From Megamerina dolium (Eukaryota > Arthropoda > Insecta > Diptera > Megamerinidae), in contig OY978525.1 in the NCBI GenBank assembly GCA_963854835.1, positions 106,772,917 to 106,836,916 on the forward strand: DNA of 64,000 bases, given 5' to 3'. The notes beneath the pieces are model-generated. The model had not been told where the DNA came from. It saw nothing but the letters and a program-made list of their open reading frames with translations, and ran no database searches. Position numbers and translations under genes: made by a program. This document shows positions 1 through 11,754 of the stretch, one piece after another; position 1 is the first letter of the stretch; each line of letters starts with the position of its first letter.

Positions 1-194
1 TTTAAGACGTCCTTATATTTTATTCTCTCTTTGTCTATTTCATTTCACTCACATACTCGTACTTCCTTCCTAACAAAGTATGAGTGAGATGAACATTATT
101 ACAATATTCAAATTTCAAAAAACATGCTCTTGATTATTTCCTGACTTTATTCCATTGTTATATTTGTATATGGTAACAAGCCATTCAATAAGTC

Positions 195-1392
195 CGTAGG
201 AAAAGTATGAAAAAAACAAAATTTTGACAAAAGTCGATTCTATTATTCAACATAGTAGCCTTCGAAGGCGATACAATAATTTTCCAACTTTTTGACACCA
301 CTTTTATAGTACGATTTCTCTTTCTCGTCAAAGTGGGCCTCAGTTTCAGCGATTACTGCATCATCGGACTTAAAATTCTTTCCAGAAAACATTCTCTTGA
401 GATCTGAAAACAGGAAAAAGTCACTGGGGGCTAAATCTGGAGACTACGGTGGGTGGGGAAGCAATTCGAAGCCCAATTCATTCAATTTTTCCATCGTTTT
501 GATCGATTTGTGGCACGTTGCATTGTCTTGGTGAAACAACACTTTTTTCTTTTGAAAATGTGGTCGTTTCTTCCTTCGTGGACCGGTTGAAGGTTGAAGT
601 CCAGAAGTTTACAATAATAGTAGCTGTTGATGGTGTTTCCTTTTTGGATATAGTCGATGAATATTACTCCGTTCGCAACCCAAAATACAGACGCCATTCC
701 CTTACCGGCCGACTGTTGCGTCTTTGCTCGCTATGGATTCGATTCGTCGACTGCTCTCCACTCAGTTGACTATCTATTGGATTGTGGTGTGTAATAGTGA
801 AACCATGTTTCATCCATTTTTACATATCGACGATAAAATTGGGTTTTATTGCGGTTTTAACAGCGCCAAACACTCCGTTGAAGCATCGATACGTTGTTGT
901 TTTTGGTCGACTTTAAGCTCACGCGGCACCCACTTTGCACAGAGCTTTCGCATACCCAAATGTTCGTGTAAAATGGTAAAAACTTTACCAACTGATATCT
1001 TTACAATGTCAACTAGCTCGTGCACCTTCAATTTGCGATCATTCATAACCAATTTGTGGATTTTTTTAAGTTTTCTGGAATAACAGCCTCAATTGGGCAT
1101 CCACTGCGTTCTACATCATTTGTGCTGGTACGACCACGATTAAATTCATAACTCGACCTTTCTACCATTTGTTTCAATGGAGCAGAGTCCGGATAATGTT
1201 TATCAAGCCATTGTTGGGTTGCCACTGTATTTTTTTTTTTTTCATCCAAAAGTAATGCTTTATCAAAACACGAAATTCACTTTTATCCATTTCTTTTTTT
1301 TTTTCAATAACAAAAGTTGTTTCACCCAAAATGCTATAACTCATGAACCAATTGTCAGATTGTTGTCAATTTTATACGTGTCGTTTGAAGGT
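195..1392 (-). mobile_element. Decayed mariner element, irritans-type (minus strand)
   Basis: On the minus strand this reads as a Tc1/mariner transposase broken into several frames. The N-terminal helix-turn-helix part lies at about 1300-850, with the recognisable stretches WLDKHYPDSAP and MRKLCAKWVP. The middle, with GVIFIDYIQKGNTINS, lies at 697-580. The C-terminal end runs down to about 240. A cut-and-paste transposase of this family acts on its own TIRs at TA dinucleotides. Frame changes and stops occur between about 850 and 700 and near 560, so the gene is dead. The irritans assignment rests on remembered family signatures. I could not define clean TIRs; the outer limits are approximate. 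The SINE fragment at 1393 directly abuts the 5' side of the element. Confidence 0.8.
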
Positions 1393-1595
1393 TAGGTTAG
1401 GTTATGTGCCTGCCCTCTCTCTGAGAGGACACTTAAGCCAGAAAGGCCTATTGTGATACCACCGGGCTTCTCTTCCAATACTGTTGTGCGTGTTAAATTT
1501 GGACAGCATTAGAAGGAACCTACTTATATTAGCCGGTTCCGAACGGCAGATCCCTTGTGACATCACTTTGGGTAGGTGGGTTCGTTCACTGAAAA
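1393..1595 (-). repeat. SINE, tail-A type, internally deleted copy
   Basis: Minus-strand copy of the tRNA-derived SINE. It begins, reading the plus strand, with the tail (GGTTAGGTTAGGTTATG) and continues through the shared body (GAACGGCAGA, TGTGACATCACTTT). It then jumps to the GGTGGGTTCG part and lacks the intervening ~100 bp and the tRNA head. This is a deleted derivative of the copy at 24303-24682. Confidence 0.8.
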
Positions 1596-2078
1596 AAAAA
1601 AAACATTATTGACTTCATTGTAGTTGTTTTCATAGTGAACATGGCCTTCCTAAGAGCGTCTGATATCAAATCAGCTTTAGCAAAAATGTATTAGCTATCC
1701 TTCAGACACTCGTTTGCTTGACTTTTTAGTCATCCCTTTTTATCTAATAATAAAAGTACTATAAAATGCCTTTGTAACTAGTGCCAGCGAGCCAAAAACA
1801 GAGATGACAGGCGATGACGAGCGATGTCATGGCCAAATAAGTAGATGAGAAAGTACATAATCTGATATGTAATAATAAAATATTAACATATGCAACATCA
1901 TCTCCTCTATTCCACTTGTATTATCACTGTCATATGCATAAGCATATTCCGACTGCCACGAGCATTTGATTGTCAGTGGCATTGAAACAGCAGCACATAA
2001 CGGTTTTAGCACACTTACCGTCAGGTCAAATTGCGTGGTTGTTATGCTTTGAGGGGTTACGACTGCGAATGTCATGTA
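1596..2078. other. Unassigned AT-rich stretch
   Basis: No coding frame, RNA gene or repeat unit that I recognise. Short open frames here have no motif. Confidence 0.5.
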
Positions 2079-3746
2079 TTTTTATACCCTGCATAATGCA
2101 ATATGCATGGTATATTCATTTCGGTCAGATGTTTGTGTCCACTTGAAGGAATCTCCGGAGATATAGACATAGATATATATTCGTGATCAGCGTCGATTAA
2201 ATTTTCGATTTAACGATGTCCGTCCGTCCGTCCGTCCGTCCGTCCGTCCGTCTGTCTGTCACCTGGCTGGTTCGCACGATAACTTGAGTAAATATTGAGC
2301 TATTTCGATGAAATTTGGCATAAGTAATCTATGATCCAAGAGTACGGAGGGGATTGATATTGGGCATGATCGGTCAATAACCACGCCCACACCAAGCATT
2401 CAAAGCGACTAACCTCGAAATTTTCAAAATCTTTAACTTGCTATAACTCACATAATATACCACTTGGGACAACAATATTTGGCACATAGACTTATATTAT
2501 ACCACTATATAACCTCACCAAAAGTGGTTGAGCCACGCCTACTTTTTAGCGTAGCTGTCATACAAAGTGTCTGTACTTCTTTTTAATTGAAACAGCTGTA
2601 ACTTCTACAATCTTCTGTCCAGAATAACCATAATTGACACTTAGATTAATATCGTAGTCGGCAAAAATCTGACAGAAAATCAGTGTGCCATGCCCACTCC
2701 TTCATGAGTCTCCCATACAAAGTCAAGGGAATTAAACTAAAATTTTAAGCTCCATAACTTACAAACCATTTAGCGTAGGACAACGAGATTTAAGGTATGG
2801 ATAAGTATTGTACGAGCAACTAGGCTCACAGAAAATGGGCGCACCACGCCCACTTTTTATCGTAGCCCCCATACAAATTTTAAATTTAAACAGCTGTAAC
2901 TTAGGCAATCTCCTGCCTAAAATAATCATAAATGACACTTAGATTAATATCGTAGTCGGAAATAATCTGGGAGAAAATCAGTGTGCCACGCCCACTCCTT
3001 CATAGGTCTCCCATACAAAGTCGAGGGAATGAAACTAAAACTTTTAAGCTCCATAACTTACAAACCATTTATCGTAGGACAACCAGATTTAAGGTATGGA
3101 TAAGTATTGTACGAGCAACTAGGCTCATAGGAAATGGGCGCGCCATGCGCGCCACTGTTCATTGCAGCCCCCCTACAAAATGACTGAAATTCTTTTAAAT
3201 TTAAACAGCTGTAACTTCGGCAATCTCCTGCCTAAAATAACCATAATTGACACTTAGATTAATATCGTAGTCGGAAATAATCTGACAAAAAATCAACATG
3301 CCACAGCCACTTCTTAATGGGGCTACCATACAAAGTTTGGAAAATTAAGAAAAATTTAAACCGCTATAACTTACGAACAATTCAGCGTAGGACAACCAAA
3401 TTTAAGGTGTGGATTGATATTGAAAAATTAATTAGATATACAAGAAAGAGATACCTCACGCCCACTTTTTATATAGCTTCCGTACAAAGTCTCGGATTTA
3501 TCTTAAACATTAAAACACCCATAACTTACTAAATAATACGCCTAGGACACCCCATTGCAACCTATGTAGTTTAGTATTATAGGCAGAAATTGATCCTCCA
3601 AAATTGGTGGAATTGGTGCTTCTTAATGTAGGTCCTATACAAAGTAGTGGAAGAAAAGGATGGATATACGAGCAAACTTTTTATATATACCTCTACATAT
3701 GCAGGGTATAATTTGGTCGGCCCCAGCCAACTGTAAGGAGATTTTT
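2079..3746 (+). repeat. mini-me-like (GTCC)n element with ~300-bp internal tandem units
   Basis: The left end carries TATACCCTGCAT, which folds with ATGCATGGTATA a few bases on. The right end at about 3698-3710 carries the complement ATGCAGGGTATA. A (GTCC)n tract at about 2218-2260 follows the left hairpin. The interior contains three or more diverged direct repeats. The phrase CACGCCCACTCCTT plus CCCATACAAAGT recurs near 2690, 2988 and, more diverged, 3302, a spacing of 298 then about 314 bases. The combination of a (GTCY)n tract and TATA-rich ends resembles the dipteran mini-me class (related to DINE-1/Helitron-like non-autonomous elements). That assignment is from memory. No coding capacity is visible; short frames here are products of the repeat. 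Confidence 0.7.
2218..2260 (+). repeat. (GTCC/GTCT)n microsatellite
   Basis: About ten tandem GTCC units followed by two GTCT units, inside the hairpin-ended element. Internal tetranucleotide tracts of this kind characterise mini-me-type elements. Confidence 0.95.
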
Positions 3747-4268
3747 TATTATTTATAAATGTAAAATATTATTAGAAATTGTTTATAATAATAATTACAA
3801 TGTTACTTAATAGAAATTATATAATATAATTGGAAACTAGACCGGAGAGTAGCTAATGCACCAGAAGAAATATAATAACTCGTTCATGTTACGAATAATA
3901 CGCTCAATTGGGATCTATAGAGATATGTTCACTTTCCGCTGGCAATTGTTATAAAACTAATGTTAAAAATAATAATATTAATATTATAATTTTCCTTTGC
4001 CTCGTTGATTTGTCACTGTTACTGTTTATTAGAATTAATTTATATACAAAATGAGTTATATTTAGCACATAAAATATGTAATTGATATTACCTTATTATT
4101 ATACTTGTGGGGAGTATAAGAAAACACCACCAAATGACCCATAGCAATTTATTAAGTAAATAAAATTGAATTATGATATTTTTTGCTTCAACATACCTGA
4201 AAAAGATAAACAAACAAAAGAAAAATCAATTAAATAAAATAATTAATATTTTATTATCATATCATATA
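3747..4268. other. AT-rich unassigned DNA
   Basis: Long A/T runs and no recognisable gene or element. Confidence 0.5.
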
Positions 4269-4565
4269 TGTATGTTCATTGGGGTGGATCAAACAAGAAT
4301 TTTTTTCTTAACCCATTTAAAACCACCAAAATGGCTCTTTTATCATAGCACAGTAGTTAAGCTATCATTTTTAAAAACCGTACAATCAACAACTGCGCTA
4401 TAATAAAAAAAAAAGACATTTTGGCGGTTCTAAAAAGGTAAAGAAACAACAATTTTTTTTGTCCCGAGAACGTTTAACATCATCTTTCAAACTAGGGGTG
4501 AAATTTCGTAATCTTTTTTTTTTTTGTACGGTATGCGATCCACCCTAATGTACATACAATCAAAG
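4269..4565. mobile_element. Small MITE with GGGTGGATC ends
   Basis: The left end at 4274-4290 reads GTTCATTGGGGTGGATC. The right end at 4545-4562 is its inverted complement, GATCCACCCTAATGTAC. The ~290-bp interior is A/T-rich and non-coding. The inverted termini and size fit a miniature inverted-repeat element. A TA-type target is likely but the exact boundary is uncertain. The same TTAGGGTGG-like terminus recurs elsewhere in the window (43.6, 53.5 and 63.1 kb). Confidence 0.65.
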
Positions 4566-4932
4566 AAAAAACAAGTGGGGTATTCTATTTATAATTAATT
4601 TATTCCATAAAGTGAATATTTTCGTATACAATTAAAATATTCAATATAATTAATTCTTATTACCAAATTTTCATTCATTACAATCACATCTATAATTCTT
4701 GTTTGGTTTAAAGCAAAATGTTAATAATAGCTTTCCTTAAAAAAAACATTTCATTTTCATTTCCCAATGAAACAGAGAAATACTAATGCAAATAATGCAA
4801 GATAAAGATAGATATTTGAAAATGTCAGATACTTCGAAAAATAAACAGTATAGTATAGTAAATATTAGTAGACAACTCCCATATATAAAATATGTAAATC
4901 TCGAAATGATAGCTAATAAATATTTACATATA
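4566..4932. other. AT-rich unassigned DNA
   Basis: No recognisable gene or repeat. A short minus-strand open frame here has no motif. Confidence 0.5.
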
Positions 4933-5792
4933 TTGGGTGTGTGAATTAGTAACCGACCTTTTTTAGTGCTCAAAATAAAAAATATGCCATTCAAAGTATT
5001 GTCCATCAGAAACTATGACATTTTCCTCCATCTTTCTGACAAATTATGAATTCCATTCAAAAAGAACTTCGCCGGCTTGTCGACCTAAAACGAATCGAGC
5101 ATATTTTTGATTCCGGTAACTGAAGTCAAGCGTATTCCAATAAAGGCGCTCTGCATGTATCGAAACAAGTGGTAATCTAAAGGCGCCAGGTCTGCGCTAT
5201 AAGGACCAGGTGGGGCAAAACTTCCCATACGTTATAAGCAAGATAGTTTTTGACCAGAATAGCAATGTGTGGTCGTGCGTTGTCATGATGAAAAATTACC
5301 GACTCGTGTCTGGTCGCATATTCTGGCCGTTTCATGATCATTGCTGTCTTCAACCGCATCAATTGTTGTCGGTAAAGCTCGTCCGTAATGGTTCGACCAG
5401 GTCTTGGTCGAGTAATGCCTCCAAATCCTCGTTCTCAAACTTTTTAGGCTGTTCAGGGCATTATATGTCTTTGATATAGAAAAAAATCACCGTTTTTGGA
5501 GCTCACAAACCACCACTCCTTGAACTGTGTATTGGATAGAAAATTGTCGCCATACAATTCTACAAGCAAACGGTGACTTTCAGCAGCACTTTTCTTTGCA
5601 AAGTCAAGTAATTTAACAAAACTTCCCGCAAATGCTTTTTTTTCGCCAATTCTCTAAATTTTCCATCGTGAAAAAAATATGATGCGCACAACCAAAATTT
5701 TTGACTGATTTTGACAGCAAGTGAACAGACATTTAAAATGACATTTCGGTGCCATGTAACGTAAAAGGCCGGTTACTAATTCACACACCCAA
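4933..5792 (-). mobile_element. Internally deleted mariner (mauritiana-like) with TIRs and TA duplication
   Basis: Both ends carry TTGGGTGTGTGAATTAGTAA as an inverted repeat (left 4933-4952, right complement 5773-5792), flanked by TA on both sides. Minus-strand coding relics run from the N terminus near 5690 (NLENW...) to FHHDNARPH and WEVLPH at about 5300-5200. The 860-bp length is well short of the ~1.3 kb usual for mariners. The segment between LLDED-like residues and the second catalytic region is missing. Stops and frame breaks make it non-functional, but intact ends could have kept it mobile in trans. Confidence 0.85.
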
Positions 5793-7186
5793 TATGTAAG
5801 CAGAAATATTATCATTTCCCATTTTCCATGCTCATTATATATTCCGCGAATAGCACTGCAATTACCAATTCATCATTCCACCCTATGGAATGTTCGTTGT
5901 GTCATACAGCTTCTCCTCCCACATTGTTTTGGAATACTCGTTTCTCAAAATGACGCCACAACAGCTGACATTGTGTCAACAAAGTTGAGTACTAAGTTGT
6001 ATAATGGCTTAGAGCATTTGTTTTGCATTGCATTGCAATGTATTTAGACAAGTTGAACGGCGTCTTAGCTTGTTACGAGTATTATTATTATTATGCAGAA
6101 GCAACGTCTGCAATATTTCTATCTCGACTATATTGCATTATTTAAATGCACTGACCGTGAATATATGCATTGTATGCATGCACAATGACGAAAGCAAATT
6201 ACAATAAAAACTAAACCACGCTATTGCTAAGCAGGAAGTTAATCAGCATAAGAATTAATAAGAGATGACAATGCATATACTCGTATATACAAATGTATGA
6301 TAAAGGGTAAACTGCATGTCTGCTTAGCTGAGGTGGTTGAAATAATAAGGTTTGACAAATAAAAAAAATAAAGAAGAGAGACAAAATAACCACTAACCGG
6401 AGAAACAAAAGAATAATAGAATCTATTATAATTGCAAATGAATAAATAAGTAGCAATATTCCTATACTCGTAGCGACTTATAAAGAGCCAGAGGAAATTG
6501 TGTGCATTTGGATGACGACAAAATGGGCTAAAATAAGAAAAGAAAGCAACTACGACTATGACTACGACTATGATGTTGCAAAATAACTTTGTTGCATGCA
6601 TGCAACAAACCGTTGAAAGCAAGTATACCATGTTTTACGAGCACAATTACAATGTAAATGAATTTTCGTAAAAGTGAATAAAGGTTGGCATTCAGCATAA
6701 AACATCCAACAACGAAAGAGGACACAAGGTAACCTTGTGCTCACTCATATACCTAAATACACAGTATATAGTATTGCTTTTGCTTTTGCTCGTTTATTTT
6801 GTTATGCACTAGTTTAATTACTTTACTTTTATAATGTTCGTGGTTGTCGCCATTAACGACTCACTACAATATGTTTTTAGAGTTTTATGAAAATAGAAAG
6901 AAATAAATAAAAAAAAAAGTGCAAGTTTGTAAATTTTCATATTTTTAATTTTTTTAATTTTCTACTTTTCTTTTCGTTTTCATAAATTCAGCTTACTTTT
7001 ACTTTAAGTATAATGTATGTATTCTACAAGTGTATTGGCAACCAATTGAAAATATTTGAAGTTCTGCCATTAACAATTATTTCGGAACTTTAGGGAATAA
7101 ATTATTAAAAAGTGAAAACTATCGTAAATGATGAAATTAATTTTCCATATTTTTCACTATAAATATCCACGATCAAATTTAGTGTA
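5793..7186. other. 1.4 kb without recognised features
   Basis: A/T-rich sequence with simple runs. The minus-strand open frames here are hydrophobic and low in complexity, with no family motif, and look like chance frames. Confidence 0.5.
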
Positions 7187-8550
7187 ACTAATAATATATG
7201 CCTGATGATTGGAGGCTCAGTGTTCTCTGTCCCGTACATAAAAAGGAGACTCCACAATTTGCGCCAACTACCGTGGAATAAGTCTCCAATGTTCTGTCGA
7301 GCGTACTGTGTGAACGATTGAAGCCCATGCTCAACAACCTGATTGGACCTTATCAGTGTGGTTTCACACCTGGCAAATCTACCATCGACCAAATTTTCAC
7401 ACTGCCCGAAATCCTGGAGAAGACCCAAGAAAAGCAGATCGACACACACCACCTATTTGCTGATTATAAAGCCGCTTTCGACAGTCCGGTAAGGGATTAC
7501 CTCTACGCAACAATGTCTGAGTTCGGTATTCCTGCAAAGCTCATTCGACTTTGTAGAATGACACTGCATAACTCCCGTTGTTCAGTGAAAATTGAGAAGG
7601 ACCTCTCCCCGCCGTTTAATATCGAATGAAGTTCCAGACAAGGTGATTCGTTCTCTTGCGACTTCTTCAATCTTATTATGGAGAAAATAATACGAGCTGC
7701 TGATCTACGACATGCGGTCATGCTGTTGGCGTATGCAGACGATATTGAAATAATCGGCATGAACACGCGAGCAGTCAATGCAGCATTCTCAGAGTTGGAA
7801 AGAGAGTCGTGTCGAATGGATCTTACGGTGAACGGAGGCAAAACGAGGTAGCTAGTGTCAACAAACAAGGAGTCCCGGCATCTTGGACAGCACGTCACTG
7901 TTGACAACTTCGCTTTTGAAGTAGTAAGGGCCTTTGTCTATCTTGGAACCAGCATTAACAGTAGTAATGACGTTAGCCTGGAGATATTACGAGGGATCAC
8001 TCTTGCAAACAGGTGCTACTTTGGGCTAAGTAAGCCATTGAGAAGTCGAGCCCTCTCTCGAAGAACGAAAACTACACTCTACAAGTCTCTTATCAAGCCT
8101 GTCCTTACATATGGCGCTGAAGCCTGGACAATTTCCACCTCAGATGAGCGAATGCTTGGAGTTTTCGAGAGAAAAGTCCTACGCAAGATCTTTGGACCTA
8201 TTTGCGTTGGTGGCGAGTACCGAATAAGGTACAACCATGAGCTGTATGCCTATATTGACAAAGCACATCAAAATCCAGTGGCTGCGCTGACTAGGTCATG
8301 TCGAACGAATGGAAGAACACACTCCAGCTAAGAAGGTGTTATATTCGGAACCCGCTGGGGGGGACGCAGAAGAGGAAGACCTAACCTCCGGTGGAAAGAC
8401 TAAGTACTGGAGAATCTGATGGCGCGTGGAATTTCTAACTGGCGCCAGCTAGTGAAGGACAGAGATGGCTGGCGAAGCATATTATATTCGGCCTAAATCG
8501 ATATTCGGTTTTTATGGCCACATAAGTAAGTAAGTAAGCAAGTACTAATA
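7187..8550 (+). mobile_element. 5'-truncated RTE-type LINE with TSD
   Basis: The fragment begins inside the reverse transcriptase (PVHKKE-like residues) and runs to a 3' end of ATGGCCACATAAGTAAGTAA. It is flanked by ACTAATA at 7187-7193 and 8544-8550, a plausible target duplication. RT features seen are GFTPGKSTIDQIFTL, the AYADDIEIIG active-site box (about 7729-7750), YGAEAWT, and FERKVLRKIFGPICVGG near 8190. Stops and frameshifts at about 7627, 7849 and 8328 split it. The endonuclease domain is absent because of the truncation. The clade call (RTE) is from remembered motifs. The truncation is typical of target-primed reverse transcription. Confidence 0.85.
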
Positions 8551-9415
8551 TATTTTAATACTTTTTAACCTTCCTGGAACTTCCGTAACAAACCTTTAAA
8601 GTTAAATTAGAATTAATATCTGTCATAATGTGAATCTATAAAAAAATATCTTACATTATTGTTACATCTATCAACGTTCTGATCCTGCAACAATAGTATA
8701 TTTACACAAAATACAATGAACAAACTCATACATTTCGCATCATATTCATGTATTTATATTTTATTTAATAATTGCTTTTCAAAAATATCCAATGTTTGTT
8801 GTCTTATGGGATGTTTTGCTTTTGTTTCTTTTATATATTAATGTTTCGTCAAATTTTTTTTTGTTTTAGTTTAGTTTTTTGCTTATTATATTCACAACAA
8901 TTATACACTTGACTACAATCAACGGAAATTGTTATAAATGTTAGTATTTCAGCAAATGTTTGTTTGTGTATAGCATTCATTGTTCATTGTTAATTCTATG
9001 AATATGCATATAAGCAAAAGGAAGTACGTGAGCACAGGAAATAGTACAATTTTATTTGTTTTTATGAATAATCCTTTAGGGTTTTTGTTTTTGCAGTGCA
9101 TGTTTCCAAAATAAAAATGATTTTTATCTGATAAAATACTAAAATGTGTAAGCATAAGCAAAACTTGATTAACATACAATAAAAATATTAATATTATTTG
9201 ATGATATTTCAACGAAAATTATGGTGTATTTATTTTCCAATAAAGCAAACTGAATTTCGCTTTAAATTATGCTGTAATTTCCATAATTATTTATTAACAC
9301 GATTAAGCTACATATTACATCGAGAAAATATCCCAAAAGTGCCCAAAAGTATGCAACACTGAAAAATTAATATTGCAAAATTTTACAATATTGATATTTA
9401 TTTTTTGTAAACCCC
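8551..9415. other. AT-rich unassigned DNA
   Basis: No gene or repeat recognised. Confidence 0.5.
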
Positions 9416-9423
9416 ATTTTGGA

Positions 9424-9785
9424 TGGGTGCCGTGGCTCGGTGGTTAGTGCGTTGGCCTTCTGATCTATAGGTCGTGGATTCAATCCCCGACTGAAGCACA
9501 ACTTTAATAGCGAAAGATCTTTCTTTCAAACAGTAGCCACCTATCGGTATGCAATTGGCAATTTTTCCGGCAGTAACAATTTACCATGAAAAAGCTTCTA
9601 AAAGAGCTCTGTGAGAAAGCTCACAAAAAGTGATGTCACAAGGGTTCTGCCGTTCGAAACCGTCTAATTTAAGTAGGACCCTTCTAATGCTGTCCAAAAT
9701 TTAATACGCACAATAGTACTGGAATTTTCCAAAAGGTCTTTCGGAGCCTATAAATGCATCATCAAAAAATATTTTTTTTAAATTT
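9424..9785 (+). repeat. SINE, tail-B type, with TSD
   Basis: tRNA-derived head with an A-box-like TGGCTCGGTGG at 9433-9443 and a slightly decayed B box (GATTCAATCCC, 9477-9487), then the shared SINE body. The 3' part reads TTTCGGAGCCTATAAATGCA, matching tail B, then an A/T-rich end. ATTTTGGA at 9416-9423 and 9786-9793 is the target duplication. Such elements are transcribed by RNA polymerase III and copied by a LINE reverse transcriptase. Confidence 0.88.
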
Positions 9786-9974
9786 ATTTTGGAAAGAGCT
9801 TTTAGAAGAACTTTATACTACTAAAAATCATAAACAGGTCCATTAGAAATACCGCATGAGCACATTTTTCGCATAAGATTTTAAACTCGAGTGAAAAAAA
9901 CGCTGGCGGCTATTCATAATCAAAATTAAGTCTCAACTAAAATTTTGTATCGGCTTTTTCGATATAGATCAGGT

Positions 9975-11055
9975 TAGGTTAGATTTGAAGGGCGTGAGTG
10001 AACATATATTCACACTTCCACTCGGAGGCATCTGTTGCCCATTGTGATTGCCCTTGATTGCCGCAGGGGGCACGCCTTCCCAGAGTAACCAGTGTTCATG
10101 TGTCATTCTTCTTGAACCATTTGGTTCTCCATATGAAATTAAGAAGCTCTTTTAAGTCCACTTTCGCAAGTTCGCCCAGTCCTGTGAAGAAACGAGAGCC
10201 CAAATATTGAAGTCGTTTTGTCTGTAGTCCTGAACAGAGACATAGATAGTGGTTTATTGATTCTTCTTCCTCTTCATCTCGGCAACCTCTACACAGTCCC
10301 CTCGTCGGTATACACCAAAGTTGAAGCATTGACGCCATAACACAATACCCAGTGAGCACCCCAGTAAGATTTCTAACTACAGGCTTTGCTAAGGACAGAA
10401 GTACCATCGTCTTTCTCATGTCTAGCCTAGGATATAAGGTCATGTACACCTCACAATCCTCTCGGCTAGTCCACAATCTGTTCGCCTTCTTAACAACTAT
10501 TTCTTCTATAGACCCAAATAATTCGCAAAGCGGAATTTGTACTGAGTCGTCGGCCTCATTGGCATCCAAACTGGATCCCCTCCTCTCCATTTCATCTGCT
10601 AGTTCGTTCCCTTCAGTATCACTATGTCCAGGTACCCAGCAAAGAGAGACCCTCTATGTTCCTATGTCACATTATGATGCTCGGCATTTCAGCACGATTT
10701 TCGACTTGACTGTTCTGGATTCAATTGCCTTCAGTGTCGCTTGACTGTCTACAAAGGTAGTGGTATTCAAAGGTGGAATTATACTATCTTGTATTAGTTT
10801 AGCTGCCTTCTGAATTGCGTATATTTCTGCCTGATAGACACTGCAAGCGTCAGCGAGTCGAAATGACATCCCGCAGTGTAGGCTTTCTGAAAAAAATTCC
10901 CGCTCCCATCCCTCTGTCCATCTTCGAGCCGTCTGTATAAATGGTGGTAGGATAGAAGATAGGAATCCTTGTATTAAAGTCCAAAACTGGTGTCATTTAG
11001 TCTGTGGGTGCATTAAGAACCACCTCCACTGAGATGGCTGATTGTGAAAACTACC
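9975..11055 (-). mobile_element. 3' part of an RNase-H-containing LINE (R1/I group)
   Basis: Read on the minus strand, ORF2 enters at the RNase H domain: TDGSKMDRGMGAG near 10950-10900, then SVYQAEI (about 10835), then FVDSQA (about 10765), then a frame change to CWVPGHSDTEGNELADE (about 10640). The D, E and D catalytic positions and the GH motif are all visible. The C-terminal region follows with a CRGCRDEEEE...H.LC.C cysteine/histidine knuckle (about 10290-10240). It ends at the stop near 10096. The 3' untranslated part ends with CTAACCTAACCTGATC at about 9970. At least one frameshift separates RNase H from the tail. RNase H between RT and the C-terminal knuckle places it in the I/R1/LOA assemblage; the exact clade is open. 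Confidence 0.82.
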
Positions 11056-11754
11056 TACATTTTCTGTATAGGTCTAAAAATATATTGATTGTTTTTATTT
11101 TATTCAAATTTCCCAGAACTCAAACCAAAAGAATCGCTGATTAATCAAACTTACCTGAAATATTGCAAAATTGGTTTTTCCATTAACAATTGTGATTTTC
11201 GTCCTATATAATTATGGGTAAAACCCCAAAAACAAATGACGCCATACACAATTATTTAATGCATATAATGGGTTAATTGATTGTTTCAAGAGATCGTTTT
11301 TACCATTATTAGTTATGGGCAAAACCCCAATAAACAAGTGAAAGTATGTGATAGCAGATATTTGGAAAGGTGCAAGAAGGTTTTGTAAATCTAATAAAGC
11401 TATAGAAATATAAAACATACAACTACAAATCCACAATAATACCACTGCAATTATGCTGCTCACACACATGCACTCAAAATTGCATTTATATATTTGTACA
11501 CTTGTTGGAATGCATCCTTAGGGTAACATTTTGTGTATATGAACATAAAATTTAATTAAGCACAAATACAATGCAGCAATAAGAATATCACTAGTAATGG
11601 AATAAGTCTTAACTATGTATGTATGCATGTGTAAAGAAATGTATGTGTAGATGTTAGAACTTGAGTCATTCGAATTCGGATAATGTAGATTGCTACATCT
11701 TAATTCCGCCTCTTGATGAGACAAGCGCACATACATCTGTATATTCCACTCCAT
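11056..11754. other. AT-rich unassigned DNA
   Basis: No gene recognised. The word AAAACCCCAA occurs twice (near 11220 and 11321), each time with the following CAA(A/G)TGA context, hinting at a small old duplication. Confidence 0.4.

Noticed and set aside
1391..1410. Telomeric (TTAGG)n repeat
   Set aside because: Only three units, always located at SINE/LINE 3' ends, and interspersed rather than terminal.
6239..6631. 130-codon minus-strand open frame, possibly a membrane protein
   Set aside because: Hydrophobic residues arise from A/T-rich codons. There are no homologous motifs and two overlapping frames are equally open.
10352..10744. 130-codon plus-strand open frame
   Set aside because: It is antisense to the LINE RNase H and knuckle region, which explains its openness.
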